Shown: positions 19,581 through 27,835 of the stretch, piece after piece
How positions within the stretch are numbered: the stretch's first letter is position 1
How the letters are laid out: the number at the start of each line of letters is the position of its first letter
Source of the DNA: Hyphomonadaceae bacterium JAD_PAG50586_4
Lineage (GTDB): Bacteria; Pseudomonadota; Alphaproteobacteria; Caulobacterales; Aquidulcibacteraceae
Direction: 5' to 3'
NCBI GenBank assembly: GCA_023242925.1
Contig: CP096134.1
Coordinates: 1,137,944 to 1,201,943 of the forward strand
DNA: 64,000 nucleotides
Translations under genes and position numbers: made by a program
Notes under the pieces: model-generated
What the model was told of the DNA's origin: nothing
Database searches by the model: none
The model's input: only the letters and a program-made list of their open reading frames with translations

Positions 19581-20021
19581 ATGGGGGCTATTTTCAACGT
19601 CTTTCCGCTGATCCTTATCCCGGTACTGACGTACAATATCTGGGCATTCGGGGCGACGGCGACGTCGGATGGCGATGGCGCTTCGGTGCGTCAGCATCTG
19701 GCGGATGTTTGGGTGCGGGTGCCGATGGCGTCAGCCGCTGAATGGACGATTTCGTTCGGCGATGTGATGGTGCTTTTGGCGCTCATCCTGCTCTTCGTTG
19801 AGCTTTTGAAATCAACTTCGACCGGCACTTCGGCGATTTTCAACCACGCGCTGTCTATGCTCGTGTTCATCATCTGCCTGGTCGAATTTCTGCTGCACCC
19901 CGCGTTCGCCACCAGCGTGTTCTTCATCATCCTGGTGATGGCGCTGCTCGATGTGCTCGCAGGTGTCGTGGTGACAATCATCTCGGCCCGTCGCGACGTC
20001 GAGTTCGCGGGTCAGCATTAA
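19581..20021 (+). CDS. Hypothetical four-helix membrane protein
   Basis: 146 residues from an ATG preceded by AGGGGAG. Hydrophobic segments at about 4-25, 55-78, 90-110 and 115-138, with a polar loop (TATSDGDGASVRQHLADVWVRVP) after the first. No family recognised. It follows the DPM1-like gene by about 90 bases on the same strand; a role in the same envelope process is possible but unsupported. Confidence 0.65.
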   Translation: MGAIFNVFPLILIPVLTYNIWAFGATATSDGDGASVRQHLADVWVRVPMASAAEWTISFGDVMVLLALILLFVELLKSTSTGTSAIFNHALSMLVFIICLVEFLLHPAFATSVFFIILVMALLDVLAGVVVTIISARRDVEFAGQH

Positions 20022-20031
20022 GCTTGGTCAT

Positions 20032-20150
20032 GCTCCCCGCTTGCGGGGGAGCTGTTGCGTAAGCGATTGAGGGGGCGAGGGGGCGTAGGCGTCTGACGGA
20101 CTTGCCCCTCCGCTTCGCTTCGCTCAGCACCTCCCCGCAAGCGGGGAGGA
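20032..20150. repeat. Intergenic palindromic repeat, copy 1
   Basis: Bounded by GCTCCCCGC-TT-GCGGGGGAGC (20032-20052) and CTCCCCGCAAGCGGGGAG (20131-20148), with a G-rich centre. Related palindromes occur at 36222-36324 and 38547-38567. The region 20022-20286 holds no gene. Confidence 0.65.
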
Positions 20151-20286
20151 TTGGCGTCACAGGCACCACATTCCCAAAGCTAACGCGATTGAAAAGTCGA
20201 GCCAGCGGGCGAGATCGGGGGAGGATGGCGGCCATGATCGGAGCGGACCCTGCAGGTTCGGCGCCGGTCTGAACGTGGGTGGATCG

Positions 20287-20619
20287 ATGTCGCTTTTCTT
20301 TGACGCCGATTGGTTTGACGCCAAGCTTTCTGAGCGCCGGCTGGACCGTGGCGCGCTGTCGGACGCCGCCGGTATCGAGCGCGCCGATCTGCACTCCATC
20401 TACGTGAACGCGCGCGCCGCCAGTGCGGCAGAGTTGGATGCGTTCGCGCGCGTGCTCGGTGCTGATATCGTGGAAGTGACGCTGCGCAGCGGCATCGCCA
20501 CACGCGACGCGCAAGCGCACGAAGATACCTCGGCGCGGATCGAGAGCATCGAGGCGCGTCTGGATGCGATCGACAATTGGCTCGAAGAGTTCGAGCGTTC
20601 TACGAAGAAGAGCGCTTAA
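20287..20619 (+). CDS. Hypothetical protein with Xre-like helix-turn-helix
   Basis: 110 residues; ATG 20287 after GGTGGA. FDADWFDAKLSERRLDRGALSDAAGIERADLHSIYVNAR has the spacing of an HTH, and AAELDAFARVLGADIVEVTLRSG is a typical Xre third part. C-terminal coiled-coil-like tail IESIEARLDAIDNWLEEFERS. Likely a DNA-binding protein or degenerate regulator; targets unknown. Its stop interlocks with that of the convergent small gene (TTAA). Confidence 0.65.
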   Translation: MSLFFDADWFDAKLSERRLDRGALSDAAGIERADLHSIYVNARAASAAELDAFARVLGADIVEVTLRSGIATRDAQAHEDTSARIESIEARLDAIDNWLEEFERSTKKSA

Positions 20620-20849
20620 GCTTTTAGGTTCACCACGATGCCACGGCGCGGCGTAAGTGTTGGCGCAGCGTAGCTATGGACGCACGTGGTTTCCGGTTCA
20701 GCGATTTGGTTGACGAGCGTGGCCGCGAACAGCGGGTCGAGGCGTTCACGCGTGGCGCGGCGGTCGCGCTGGCGGCGGTCGCCGCGGCGTTGTTCGCCGA
20801 TTTCCTCGAACTCGGCGTCTAGCGCGTGGGGGTGGGCCGGTTCCTCCAT
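20616..20849 (-). CDS. Small hypothetical protein (77 aa)
   Basis: Acidic/Arg-rich N-terminal half (EFEEIGEQRRGDRRQRDRRATRERL) and a C-terminal half LDPLFAATLVNQIAEPETTCVHSY ending GIVVNLKA. No signal or membrane segment. Not recognised, but the composition is protein-like and the gene sits cleanly between neighbours. Divergent from the amidase gene. Confidence 0.5.
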   Translation of the reverse strand: MEEPAHPHALDAEFEEIGEQRRGDRRQRDRRATRERLDPLFAATLVNQIAEPETTCVHSYAAPTLTPRRGIVVNLKA

Positions 20850-20916
20850 GAGCCCGCCGCTGCATCGGACGTGCCAAACGGAAATTAACCGCTATCGTTC
20901 GCGTAGGGAGAAAACC

Positions 20917-22344
20917 ATGCGCGACTACGCCGATTACGATGGACTGGGCTTGGCGGCTTTGGTGCGGAAGGGCGAGGTGACGCCCGCGGAGCTATTGGAC
21001 GCCGCTGTTGAGCGCATCGAGCGCCACAATGGGACGCTGAACGCGGTTACTTTCAAAGCTTACGACCAAGCGCGGAAAACGGCCGCAAGCAGCGCTTTGC
21101 CGGACGGGCCGTTCAAAGGTGTGCCATTTCTGATCAAAGATCTCGGCCTGCGCGTGAAGGGCTGGCCGCGCACGTCTGCGAGCAAGTTCGCCCAGATCGC
21201 GGCGGACGACGGGGATTCAACGCTCACGGCGCGCTATCGCGACGCCGGTGTGGTGCTCGCTGGCAAAACCAATACGCCGGAATTCGGCATTCCGGGCGTA
21301 ACGACATCGGCGCTGCTCGGCCCATGCCGCAATCCCTGGAATCCGGAGCACGTCTCCGGTGGTTCGTCCGGCGGCGCGGCCAGCGCCGTGGCGGCGGGCA
21401 TGGTCCCGCTGGCGCATGCGAGCGATGGCTTGGGCTCCATTCGCATTCCGGCCGCGTGCTGCGGTCTTGTCGGCATGAAGACGACGCGCGATCGCAATCC
21501 CAATGGCGTTCACGATACCGACCGCGCGATGGGCTTCTCCGTCGATCACGTCGTCAGCCGCACCGTGCGCGATAGCGCGGCGATGCTGGACGCGACCGGT
21601 TACCCAGAACCAGCAAGCCCGTTTGCCTATCCGGCGAAGGAGCGGCCTTATCTGGAAGAGGTGGAGCGTTCGCCGGGCAAGCTGCGCATCGCGTGGTCGA
21701 CGCAAACGCCCTCAGGCAAGCCGGTGGATGCGGAGATTCAGCACGCGCTGGAACGGACCGCGGAAACGCTGAAGGCGCTTGGCCACGAGGTGCGCGAGGA
21801 GGGGCTCGGCATCGATTATCGCACGCTCTATCGCGCGCAGGGTTTGGTATCGGCGTCGAATTTCGCGGCGGGCATTCGGCGCTGGGCCGAAGTGAAGGGG
21901 CGCGAGCCCCAAGAGGGCGAGATTGAAGGCTTGGCCTGGCGCGCGTATCAGGCGGGCAAGCGGATCAGTGGCGAAGACGCGATGTGGGGCTGGCAGCAAT
22001 TGCGGCTCTCGAACCGCGAAATCCTGCGGCGCTTCGAAACTTGGGACGTGTTGGCGACGCCAGTGCTGGGCACGAACGTGCCGCGCGTGGATGAACTCGA
22101 TACGCTAACCGACGACCTGCGCGCGTTCGACAAGCGTCAAGCGCAAGCCTTCCCGTTCACGCCGCCGTTCAACATCACCGGCCAGCCGTCGCTCTCTGTG
22201 CCGCTGTGGCAAAGCGAAAGCGGCCTGCCGATCGCTGTGATGTTCACGGCGAAATATGCGGATGAAGCCACGCTCTATCGGCTCGCGGGGCAGTTGGAAA
22301 AGGAATTGCCGTGGCGCGCGCGCAGGCCCGCGCTGTGGAACTAG
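20917..22344 (+). CDS. Amidase signature family hydrolase
   Basis: 475 residues, ATG after GTAGGGAG. Hydrolyses amide bonds via a Ser-cis-Ser-Lys triad: Lys in GVPFLIKDLG, the signature HVSGGSSGGAASAVAAGMVPLAHASDGLGSIRIPA containing both serines. Note HASDGLGSIRIPA where many relatives have TDxGGSIRIPA. Late residues QPSLSVPLW are also typical. Nearest in style to 6-aminohexanoate-cyclic-dimer hydrolase/Glu-tRNA amidase A-like enzymes, but no GatB/C genes are nearby, so it is probably not part of GatCAB. Confidence 0.9.
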   Translation: MRDYADYDGLGLAALVRKGEVTPAELLDAAVERIERHNGTLNAVTFKAYDQARKTAASSALPDGPFKGVPFLIKDLGLRVKGWPRTSASKFAQIAADDGDSTLTARYRDAGVVLAGKTNTPEFGIPGVTTSALLGPCRNPWNPEHVSGGSSGGAASAVAAGMVPLAHASDGLGSIRIPAACCGLVGMKTTRDRNPNGVHDTDRAMGFSVDHVVSRTVRDSAAMLDATGYPEPASPFAYPAKERPYLEEVERSPGKLRIAWSTQTPSGKPVDAEIQHALERTAETLKALGHEVREEGLGIDYRTLYRAQGLVSASNFAAGIRRWAEVKGREPQEGEIEGLAWRAYQAGKRISGEDAMWGWQQLRLSNREILRRFETWDVLATPVLGTNVPRVDELDTLTDDLRAFDKRQAQAFPFTPPFNITGQPSLSVPLWQSESGLPIAVMFTAKYADEATLYRLAGQLEKELPWRARRPALWN

Positions 22345-22348
22345 ATTC

Positions 22349-22561
22349 TTACGAGACGTCCTTGTGCTCGACGGAGAGGTAGGCGTCGCGCGTCAGCACG
22401 TAATGATCGTAGAGTTCGCGCAGGCGGCTGCCGGGTTCGCCGTTGGCGCGGTCTTGGAAGCGGGCGAGGCCGGCGTCACGCGCGCCGAAATGTGCGACGA
22501 CCTCGGCCATCCAGGCTTTGTCCGCAGCGGTGGAATCGACCAGCAGGCGCAATTTGCTCAT
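22349..22561 (-). CDS. Small hypothetical protein (70 aa)
   Basis: MSKLRLLVDSTAADKAWMAEVVAHFG... ending YVLTRDAYLSVEHKDVS. Compact, likely soluble and helical. Not recognised. Starts at 22561 and ends four bases from the amidase stop on the opposite strand. Confidence 0.5.
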   Translation of the reverse strand: MSKLRLLVDSTAADKAWMAEVVAHFGARDAGLARFQDRANGEPGSRLRELYDHYVLTRDAYLSVEHKDVS

Positions 22562-22684
22562 GGCGCGTAGAGGGCGCGCGTGGCGCGCTTAACGCAAGCG
22601 ATAAGATATTGCCTCGGCGGGAACACGCGCCCAAGCTCCGCAATTGACGCACGCAAACGTGCGCAAAGCGCAGGGAGGCGCGGC

Positions 22685-22813
22685 ATGGCCGGACACAAGG
22701 AAAGCAAGACCTACCTCGCGCCCCTGATTGGCGCAGCAATCCTCACCGCGCTCTGGGCCGCCTACACCGTGCTCATCGTCTATGAGATGGTTGTGTTGCC
22801 GCTCCCCGCTTAG
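22685..22813 (+). CDS. Single-pass small membrane protein (42 aa)
   Basis: MAGHKESKTYLAPLIGAAIL then TALWAAYTVLIVYEMVVLPLPA: a short basic head and one membrane helix. A strong AGGGAGG lies eight bases before the ATG. No family recognised. 22814-23007 beyond it holds nothing I can support. Confidence 0.55.
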   Translation: MAGHKESKTYLAPLIGAAILTALWAAYTVLIVYEMVVLPLPA

Positions 22814-23007
22814 CGCCGGTCGGACATTTTCCAGACAGCTCGGCAATGTCTTCGTGCCGACGACCCACGGCCATTCGAAAGCATGGCCGCCATTCTGAAA
22901 TAGGCCGCGGGGCGCCTCGGCGTTGTCCGACGCCGGAATTTCGACGGTGCTCATGGGCGATTTATGCTGGAGCGGGCGCCCGATCGGCATGGCCTCGCGC
23001 AGCAAAA

Positions 23008-23031
23008 CGGCCCGCGCTTTCACGCGGGCCG
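23008..23031 (-). terminator. Terminator of csbD
   Basis: Perfect 9-bp stem CGGCCCGCG / CGCGGGCCG with a 6-base loop, followed on the minus strand by GTTTTG. Lies 22 bases beyond the csbD stop. Confidence 0.75.
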
Positions 23032-23052
23032 ACATGCTTCATCTGGTGAAGC

Positions 23053-23235
23053 TTAGTTCTTCTTGGAATCTTTCACGGCGTCTTTGACGTCGCCGACGAC
23101 TTCACGGGCTTCGCCCTTGGCCTTGTCGAACTTGCCTTCGGCTTCGAGCTTCTCGTTGCCCGTGACTTTACCTGCGGCTTCCTTCATGGCGCCCGATGCT
23201 TTATCGGCCGCGCTTTTCACGTGTTCTTTGTCCAT
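23053..23235 (-). CDS. CsbD-family stress protein
   Basis: 60 residues: MDKEHVKSAADKASGAMKEA, then GKVTGNEKLEAEGKFDKAKGEARE, the CsbD repeat pattern. These small hydrophilic proteins rise in general stress responses; mechanism unknown. Start at 23235 follows GAGGAGA. The 230 bases upstream (23236-23467) hold no gene and presumably the promoters of this and the next small gene. Confidence 0.9.
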   Translation of the reverse strand: MDKEHVKSAADKASGAMKEAAGKVTGNEKLEAEGKFDKAKGEAREVVGDVKDAVKDSKKN

Positions 23236-23467
23236 GAATCTTCTCCTCGGAATGGGAGAAGAACGCCCATTACGCGAGACAGTTCCGCGCGATCCGCAGC
23301 CCGCACGCGCGCCACAGAATATATCCAGCGGGCGCACGCGCTGTAATCGCACGCTTTAAGCACGTGTTCCCGATGGCGCCCAAAGCACCGTCATTGCCGA
23401 CGCATGCGGGCAGGCCATGTGGGTAAGGCCAGTGTGCCTCTGGCGAAAATCACAAAGAGAATTCAAC

Positions 23468-23596
23468 ATGGCCGATCAACCCAAGAACGCGCCGCAACAA
23501 TCCACCCCGCAACACCAGCCGGACAAGCAAGCAGCGCCGCTCACTACGCCCACTGGCGCGCCCGCGACACCAATCGTCGAGCCTAAGAAGAGCTGA
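23468..23596 (+). CDS. Small Pro/Gln/Thr-rich hypothetical protein (42 aa)
   Basis: MADQPKNAPQQSTPQHQPDK then APLTTPTGAPATPIVEPKKS. Disordered, Pro/Gln/Thr-rich. AGAGA lies upstream of the ATG and a strong terminator eight bases after the stop, which supports a real short transcript. Not recognised; neighbours CsbD and the next small gene suggest a stress-related set. Confidence 0.55.
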   Translation: MADQPKNAPQQSTPQHQPDKQAAPLTTPTGAPATPIVEPKKS

Positions 23597-23603
23597 AGCA
23601 TGA

Positions 23604-23637
23604 GCGCGAGCGAGGCGTTCTTGCGCCTCGCTCGCGC
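23604..23637 (+). terminator. Strong hairpin terminator
   Basis: Perfect 14-bp stem GCGCGAGCGAGGCG / CGCCTCGCTCGCGC with loop TTCTTG, directly after the 42-residue gene. Followed by TTACAC rather than a full T-run. Confidence 0.7.
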
Positions 23638-23658
23638 TTACACACAAAGGAGCGCGTT

Positions 23659-23853
23659 ATGATTTATTCCGTTCGCTATCTCGACAAGCTAGGCCGAACC
23701 ACAAGCTCAATCTTCGAGCCTTTCGACGACGACCTTGGCGCCATCGCCTTTGCGCGCGCCAAATTGCCAGCCAACGCGATCGTTGAAGTCTGGAACGATG
23801 ATCGCCTGATCTCGCGTCTCTACCAAAACCCCATCACGCAAGCCGCAATGTGA
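23659..23853 (+). CDS. Small conserved-looking hypothetical protein (64 aa)
   Basis: MIYSVRYLDKLGRTTSSIFEPF, then DDLGAIAFARAKLPANAIVEVWNDDRLISRLYQ. Reads as a compact alpha/beta protein with no signal. AAAGGAG sits at a good distance from the ATG. Function unknown. Confidence 0.65.
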   Translation: MIYSVRYLDKLGRTTSSIFEPFDDDLGAIAFARAKLPANAIVEVWNDDRLISRLYQNPITQAAM

Positions 23854-23879
23854 GCAGCGTCCGCGCGCTGTAACGCAGA

Positions 23880-24605
23880 CTAGCCCGCGATATATTGCGC
23901 CCCGTTCACTGTCATCGTGGCGCCGGTGATGAACGCGGCCTGATCTGACGCGAGGAAGGCCACCATAGCTGCGATCTCTTCGGCTTTGCCTAGGCGCCCG
24001 ACAGGAATGGTCGCGATGATCTTTTTCAACGCATCTTCCGGAACAGCGGCCACCATGTCGGTATCGATGTAACCAGGCGCGACGACGTTCACAGTCACGC
24101 CCTTGGCCGCGCTTTCCTGCGCCAGCGCTTTGGTGAAGCCAATCATGCCAGCCTTCGCGGCCGAGTAATTCACTTGGCCAAATTGGCCCTTCTGGCCGTT
24201 GATCGAGCTGATATTGATCACGCGACCAAAGCTGCGATCGCGCATGCCTTCGATCACCGGGCGGGTCATATAGAAGAGTGAATCCAGATCAACGCGGATC
24301 ACTTCGCGCCATTTCTCGGCGCTCATCTTGTGGAACTGGCCGTCCTTGGTGATGCCGGCATTGTTGACCAAGACGTCAACCGGGCCGAGTTCGGCCACGA
24401 CCTTGGCGACGCCCTCGGCGCACTGTGCTTCGTCGCCCACGTCCCACTTGTAGACGCTGACGCCGAGTTCCTTGGCCGTAGCCTCGGCGGCCTCCGAATT
24501 GCCGGCGTAATTTGCGGCGACCTTGAAGCCATCGGCCTTGAGGCGCGCCGAGATGGCCTTGCCGATCCCACGCGTTCCACCCGTCACCAAAGCCACCCGC
24601 GCCAT
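23880..24605 (-). CDS. phaB: Acetoacetyl-CoA reductase
   Basis: Reduces acetoacetyl-CoA to (R)-3-hydroxybutyryl-CoA with NADPH, for polyhydroxybutyrate and the ethylmalonyl-CoA pathway. SDR fold: ALVTGGTRGIGKAI (cofactor loop), LVNNAGITKDGQFHKM, ISSINGQKGQFGQVNYSAAKAG (catalytic Ser, Tyr, Lys). The HKM, GQFGQVNYS and C-terminal GAQYIAG match PhaB rather than FabG. Two adjacent ATGs (24608, 24605) follow GGGAGAG. It is 6 kb from phaA and so separately transcribed. Confidence 0.93.
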   Translation of the reverse strand: MARVALVTGGTRGIGKAISARLKADGFKVAANYAGNSEAAEATAKELGVSVYKWDVGDEAQCAEGVAKVVAELGPVDVLVNNAGITKDGQFHKMSAEKWREVIRVDLDSLFYMTRPVIEGMRDRSFGRVINISSINGQKGQFGQVNYSAAKAGMIGFTKALAQESAAKGVTVNVVAPGYIDTDMVAAVPEDALKKIIATIPVGRLGKAEEIAAMVAFLASDQAAFITGATMTVNGAQYIAG

Positions 24606-24780
24606 CATTCTCTCCCGATTTTATCATTGGCCGGGACAAAGCCCGGAGACATAAGAGCAGTTTGCGCGACTCCGGACGCGAGGCAACATGCTGCAACGCG
24701 CAAACGAGTATTTTTCGGACGGGTGCGACGCTGACGCCATCACCTGGCGCCTGACCGCTCGTTCCGCCAAAGTGCCAGCC

Positions 24781-25194
24781 ATGACGCGTATCGTGATCTT
24801 TTATGCGCTGGCGCTCGCGGGCGGGGCGCTGGCCCTGCAATGGCTGCAATACCAATTCTTCGCCCGGGTCTTCGCGGTCGAGATTTACGTGGTGCTGATC
24901 GCGCTCGGATCTGCCGGACTGGGTGTGTGGACCGGCATGCGCCTGGCGCATCGCGCGCCGTCGTCGGCGTTTGAGAAAAACACCGCAGCGCTCGCCTCGC
25001 TCGGCGTGACCCAACGCGAATTGCAGGTGCTGGAATTGCTAGCGGCGGGCAAAGCCAACAAGGAGATCGCCCAAGTCCTCGGCGTCTCGCCCAATACGAT
25101 CAAGAGCCAGGTCGCCAGCCTCTATCAAAAGCTCGAGGTCCAGCGCCGGACGCAAGCCATCCAAAAAGCGCGTGAACTGGCGCTTATCCCTTAG
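24781..25194 (+). CDS. Membrane-anchored LuxR-type transcriptional regulator
   Basis: 137 residues from ATG 24781: two membrane helices (IVIFYALALAGGALALQWL and FAVEIYVVLIALGSAGLGVW), then a LuxR/NarL DNA-binding domain LGVTQRELQVLELLAAGKANKEIAQVLGVSPNTIKSQ with VASLYQKLEVQRRTQAI. No receiver domain. Such regulators often sit beside a DUF4199 gene, as here. A TCACCC-GTTT-GGGTGA palindrome between the two genes is a likely operator. Confidence 0.85.
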   Translation: MTRIVIFYALALAGGALALQWLQYQFFARVFAVEIYVVLIALGSAGLGVWTGMRLAHRAPSSAFEKNTAALASLGVTQRELQVLELLAAGKANKEIAQVLGVSPNTIKSQVASLYQKLEVQRRTQAIQKARELALIP

Positions 25195-25227
25195 GATTTT
25201 CCATCCAAACGGCCGATTTGGTCGATT

Positions 25228-25243
25228 TCACCCGTTTGGGTGA
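25228..25243. promoter_or_regulatory. Palindrome, candidate operator of the LuxR regulator
   Basis: TCACCCGTTTGGGTGA: a perfect 6-bp inverted repeat around GTTT, 33 bases after the regulator stop and 57 before the DUF4199 start. Of the size and symmetry expected for a LuxR-family dimer site; binding is inferred. Confidence 0.45.
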
Positions 25244-25300
25244 TGTCATTTCCCACGCCGAAGCGGCCTAGTCTCGCCATCACAACGGGGAGATTCATTC

Positions 25301-25843
25301 ATGTTCGCCACTGCTTTGCGTTACGGCGCCTTGTCCGGCGCGATCGTCATCGCTGTCATCATTCTCGGCATCATGCTCGCCGGCGGCCAAGGCCACGGCC
25401 ACGCGTTCTCGTCGCAATGGCTGGGCTATTTGGTGATGATCGTTGCGCTGTCGATGATCTTCCTGGCCATCCGCGACTACCGGAACAAGAAGCTGGGCGG
25501 CGTGATCAAATTCTTGCCGGCGTTCGGGCTTGGCCTATTGGTCGCGGCCGTGGCGGGCGTGGCCTACGTGATCGGCTGGGAAATCTACCTTGCCGCCACG
25601 AACTACACCTTCATGGAAACCTACGTCGCCCAATCCATCGAGGCCAAGCGCGCCGCCGGCGTCAGCGCCGCCGAGCTGGAGGCTTACGCGGCCCAGCTCA
25701 ACCAGATCAAAGAGGCGTATCGCAACCCGCTGTTGCGCCTACCCATGACGTTCGCGGAAATCTTTCCGGTCGGCCTGCTGATCGCGCTCATCTCGGCCGC
25801 GATCCTGCGCAATCCGCGCGTGCTGCCTGCGCGCGCTCACTGA
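25301..25843 (+). CDS. DUF4199 membrane protein
   Basis: 180 residues with four hydrophobic segments (about 10-28, 40-58, 72-95, 150-172). The central [23 protein letters not shown] and the charged segment [24 protein letters not shown] are characteristic of DUF4199. The family has no known activity but often neighbours membrane-bound LuxR regulators, suggesting a sensing or regulated partner. Confidence 0.8.
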   Translation: MFATALRYGALSGAIVIAVIILGIMLAGGQGHGHAFSSQWLGYLVMIVALSMIFLAIRDYRNKKLGGVIKFLPAFGLGLLVAAVAGVAYVIGWEIYLAATNYTFMETYVAQSIEAKRAAGVSAAELEAYAAQLNQIKEAYRNPLLRLPMTFAEIFPVGLLIALISAAILRNPRVLPARAH

Positions 25844-25868
25844 TCAACCACTCACCAAGGGGCCACCC

Positions 25869-26243
25869 ATGAAACTTGGCGCATTTTCGATTAGCCTGGC
25901 GGTGAAGGATATCGCCGCCTCGCGCGCATTCTATGAAAAATTGGGCTTCACCGTGTTCGGCGGAAACCAGGATCAGCGCTGGCTGATCATGAAAAACGAC
26001 ACCACGCTCATCGGCCTGTTTCAGGGCATGTTCGACAAGAACCTGCTGACCTTCAATCCGGGCTGGGATAGCGACGCGCAGGCTCTAGCGAGCTTCACCG
26101 ACGTTCGTGAAATCCAGAGGCGCTTGAAGACTGCGGGCGTCGAACTCGGCGCGGAGGTGGACGAGACCAAACCCGCTGGCCCCGCGCATTTGACGCTTGA
26201 AGACCCCGACGGAAATCAAATTCTGATCGACCAGCACGTCTAG
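25869..26243 (+). CDS. VOC-family (glyoxalase/bleomycin resistance-like) protein
   Basis: 124 residues. [21 protein letters not shown] is the VOC opening; [17 protein letters not shown] the closing metal-ligand strand. One module pair per chain, as in small VOC proteins. Substrate unknown. It follows the DUF4199 gene by 25 bases and ends before a strong hairpin. Confidence 0.85.
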   Translation: MKLGAFSISLAVKDIAASRAFYEKLGFTVFGGNQDQRWLIMKNDTTLIGLFQGMFDKNLLTFNPGWDSDAQALASFTDVREIQRRLKTAGVELGAEVDETKPAGPAHLTLEDPDGNQILIDQHV

Positions 26244-26250
26244 CCCAAGT

Positions 26251-26283
26251 CGAAGCCCGCGACCGATCTGGCCGCGGGCTTCG
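26251..26283. terminator. Bidirectional hairpin between convergent genes
   Basis: Perfect 11-bp stem CGAAGCCCGCG / CGCGGGCTTCG with an 11-base loop, filling the gap between the convergent VOC and GST genes. Confidence 0.75.
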
Positions 26284-26290
26284 GTTGCTT

Positions 26291-27013
26291 TCACGCCGCC
26301 ATCGCCGGCCAGACGCTCTCGCCGAAATAGCGCCACTCGATGCGCTCCAGATATTTTCTGAGGTTCGTGTGCTCGCGCACCAAACCCGAGAGCGGCGTAT
26401 CGAAGAAGGGCGTCGCGCAAGAGGCCAGCACGCCGAACGCCGACGCATCGACGGCCTTGGGCGTGTCGCCGAACAGATAGGGCTTATCGCCCAACACGGC
26501 GGCGATCGCCGAAATGTCGCGCTCGGCCAGCATCATCCGCTCTTGGCGCGTGTGGCGGCCGATGCCGTGGCGCACCATCATCGTATGCAATTGCTCGCGC
26601 ACGTCCTTGCAGAGGGCACTTTGTTGCGGCTCCGGCAGGCCTTGGAAGAATTGGCGTGGACCCTTGTCGAAATTCGCATCGACCAGCCAACGCTCGTGCG
26701 CCATGATCATGCTGAGGCGATCTTCGAGCATGCGCTCAAGCGCCCAGGCCATGCCGCGCTGCTCAAGCGTCAAGCCCTCATCCAGATCGTCGCCGAGCTT
26801 TTCCTCGAAATAGAGCCGGATGAAGGTGGAATCCTCGATGATGCGGCCATCGTCCTCGATGTACGGGGCTTTGTGCTTCGACACATTCTCCAGATCGGCG
26901 ATCGCGCGCGTGAACTCCACGCCCAGCATCTGCAATTGCATGTCGCACTTGATTACGAACGGGCTCGGGCTCGGCGCACCGAACATTGGGCCCCAGCCAT
27001 ATAATTTTGTCAT
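26291..27013 (-). CDS. Glutathione S-transferase-like protein (metaxin/FAX type)
   Basis: 240 residues. KLYGWGPMFGAPSPSPFVIKCDMQLQML is the thioredoxin-like opening; the pattern GKAPYIEDDGRIIEDSTFI (here KHKAPYIED...) and the long helical C-terminal half with GDKPYLFGDTPKAVDASAFGVL match the GST families related to metaxin and FAX. Substrate unknown. Divergent from a WYL regulator with a shared operator-like site between them, so probably controlled by it. Confidence 0.82.
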   Translation of the reverse strand: MTKLYGWGPMFGAPSPSPFVIKCDMQLQMLGVEFTRAIADLENVSKHKAPYIEDDGRIIEDSTFIRLYFEEKLGDDLDEGLTLEQRGMAWALERMLEDRLSMIMAHERWLVDANFDKGPRQFFQGLPEPQQSALCKDVREQLHTMMVRHGIGRHTRQERMMLAERDISAIAAVLGDKPYLFGDTPKAVDASAFGVLASCATPFFDTPLSGLVREHTNLRKYLERIEWRYFGESVWPAMAA

Positions 27014-27058
27014 CTCAGCTCTCCTCGCTTCGCTTGGAAAGCAGTCTTAGCTTGTCCC

Positions 27059-27091
27059 TACTGACAGCCTTGTGGCAGCAGGATGTCAGTA
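27059..27091. promoter_or_regulatory. Inverted repeat in the GST/WYL-regulator intergenic region
   Basis: TACTGACA (27059-27066) and TGTCAGTA (27084-27091), perfect 8-bp arms 17 bases apart, ending 12 bases before the regulator start. Layout suits autoregulation and control of the divergent GST gene. Confidence 0.55.
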
Positions 27092-27103
27092 TAAGTTTTC
27101 GTC

Positions 27104-27798
27104 ATGCGCCGCACCGAACGCCTTTTCCAGATCATCCAGATCCTCCGCTCCAAGCGCCGGTCCGTCACCGGCCAGGAATTGGCGGACGAATTGGAGGTGT
27201 CGCTACGCACGCTCTATCGCGACATCGCCGAGCTGATGGCGCAGCGTGTGCCGATCCGGGGGAGGCGGGGACAGGCTACGTGATCGATACCGATTACGAC
27301 ATGCCGCCGCTGATGCTGACACAAGATGAGTTGGAAGCCGCCGTGCTGGGCGCGGCTTGGGTGGCGCAACGGGGCGACGCGGCCTTGGCGCGCGGTGCGC
27401 GAGATCTGATCGGCAAGCTCACCGCCGCCGTGCCCGAGCATCTGCGCCCCGTTGTCCTCGACGCGCAGCTTGCGCCGGTGTCGTCGCACATGCGCGTCGT
27501 GGACGCGTTTGATCTGGCGGCCGTGCGCAGCGCCATTCGCGAGCAGCGTAAAATGCGCATCGCTTACGCCGACGAAAACGGCCGCACCTCAGAGCGCACG
27601 ATCTGGCCGTTCATGATCGGCTATTTCGAAACCGTGCGGTTGGTCGTCGCCTGGTGCGAATTGCGCGAAGATTTCCGCCATTTCCGCTCGGATCGCTTCC
27701 ACGATGCGCAAGTTCTGGACACACGCTATCGCCAACGCCCGGCGCAATTGCGCAAGCGCTGGGAAAAGGAAGGCAGTGGGCGGGCCAAGAAGGCCTGA
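27104..27798 (+). pseudogene. YafY-type HTH/WYL-domain regulator, frameshifted
   Basis: ATG 27104 gives an HTH of DeoR/YafY type: RRTERLFQIIQILRSKRRSVTGQELADELEVSLRTLYRDI. The frame fails at the GGGGG run at 27258-27262. One more G restores PIRGEAGTGYVIDTDYDMPPLMLTQDELEA, the linker to the WYL domain (REQRKMRIAYADENGRTSERTIWPF...RTVRLVVAWCELREDFRHFRSDRF). Corrected length about 231 aa. WYL domains sense small ligands or nucleic acids; here the likely targets are itself and the divergent GST. Confidence 0.82.
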
Positions 27799-27835
27799 GG
27801 CTTGCACATGGCCCAGATCGCGCCACACTCGGCGC

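Noticed and set aside
20686..20916. Upstream extension of the amidase frame by 77 codons
   Set aside because: Arg/Ser-rich, antisense to the small gene at 20616-20849, and the ATG at 20917 has a good ribosome site and the family's normal start.
22589..22951. Minus-strand frame beginning MSTVEIPASDN
   Set aside because: No ribosome site, runs antisense through the 42-residue gene, no family resemblance.
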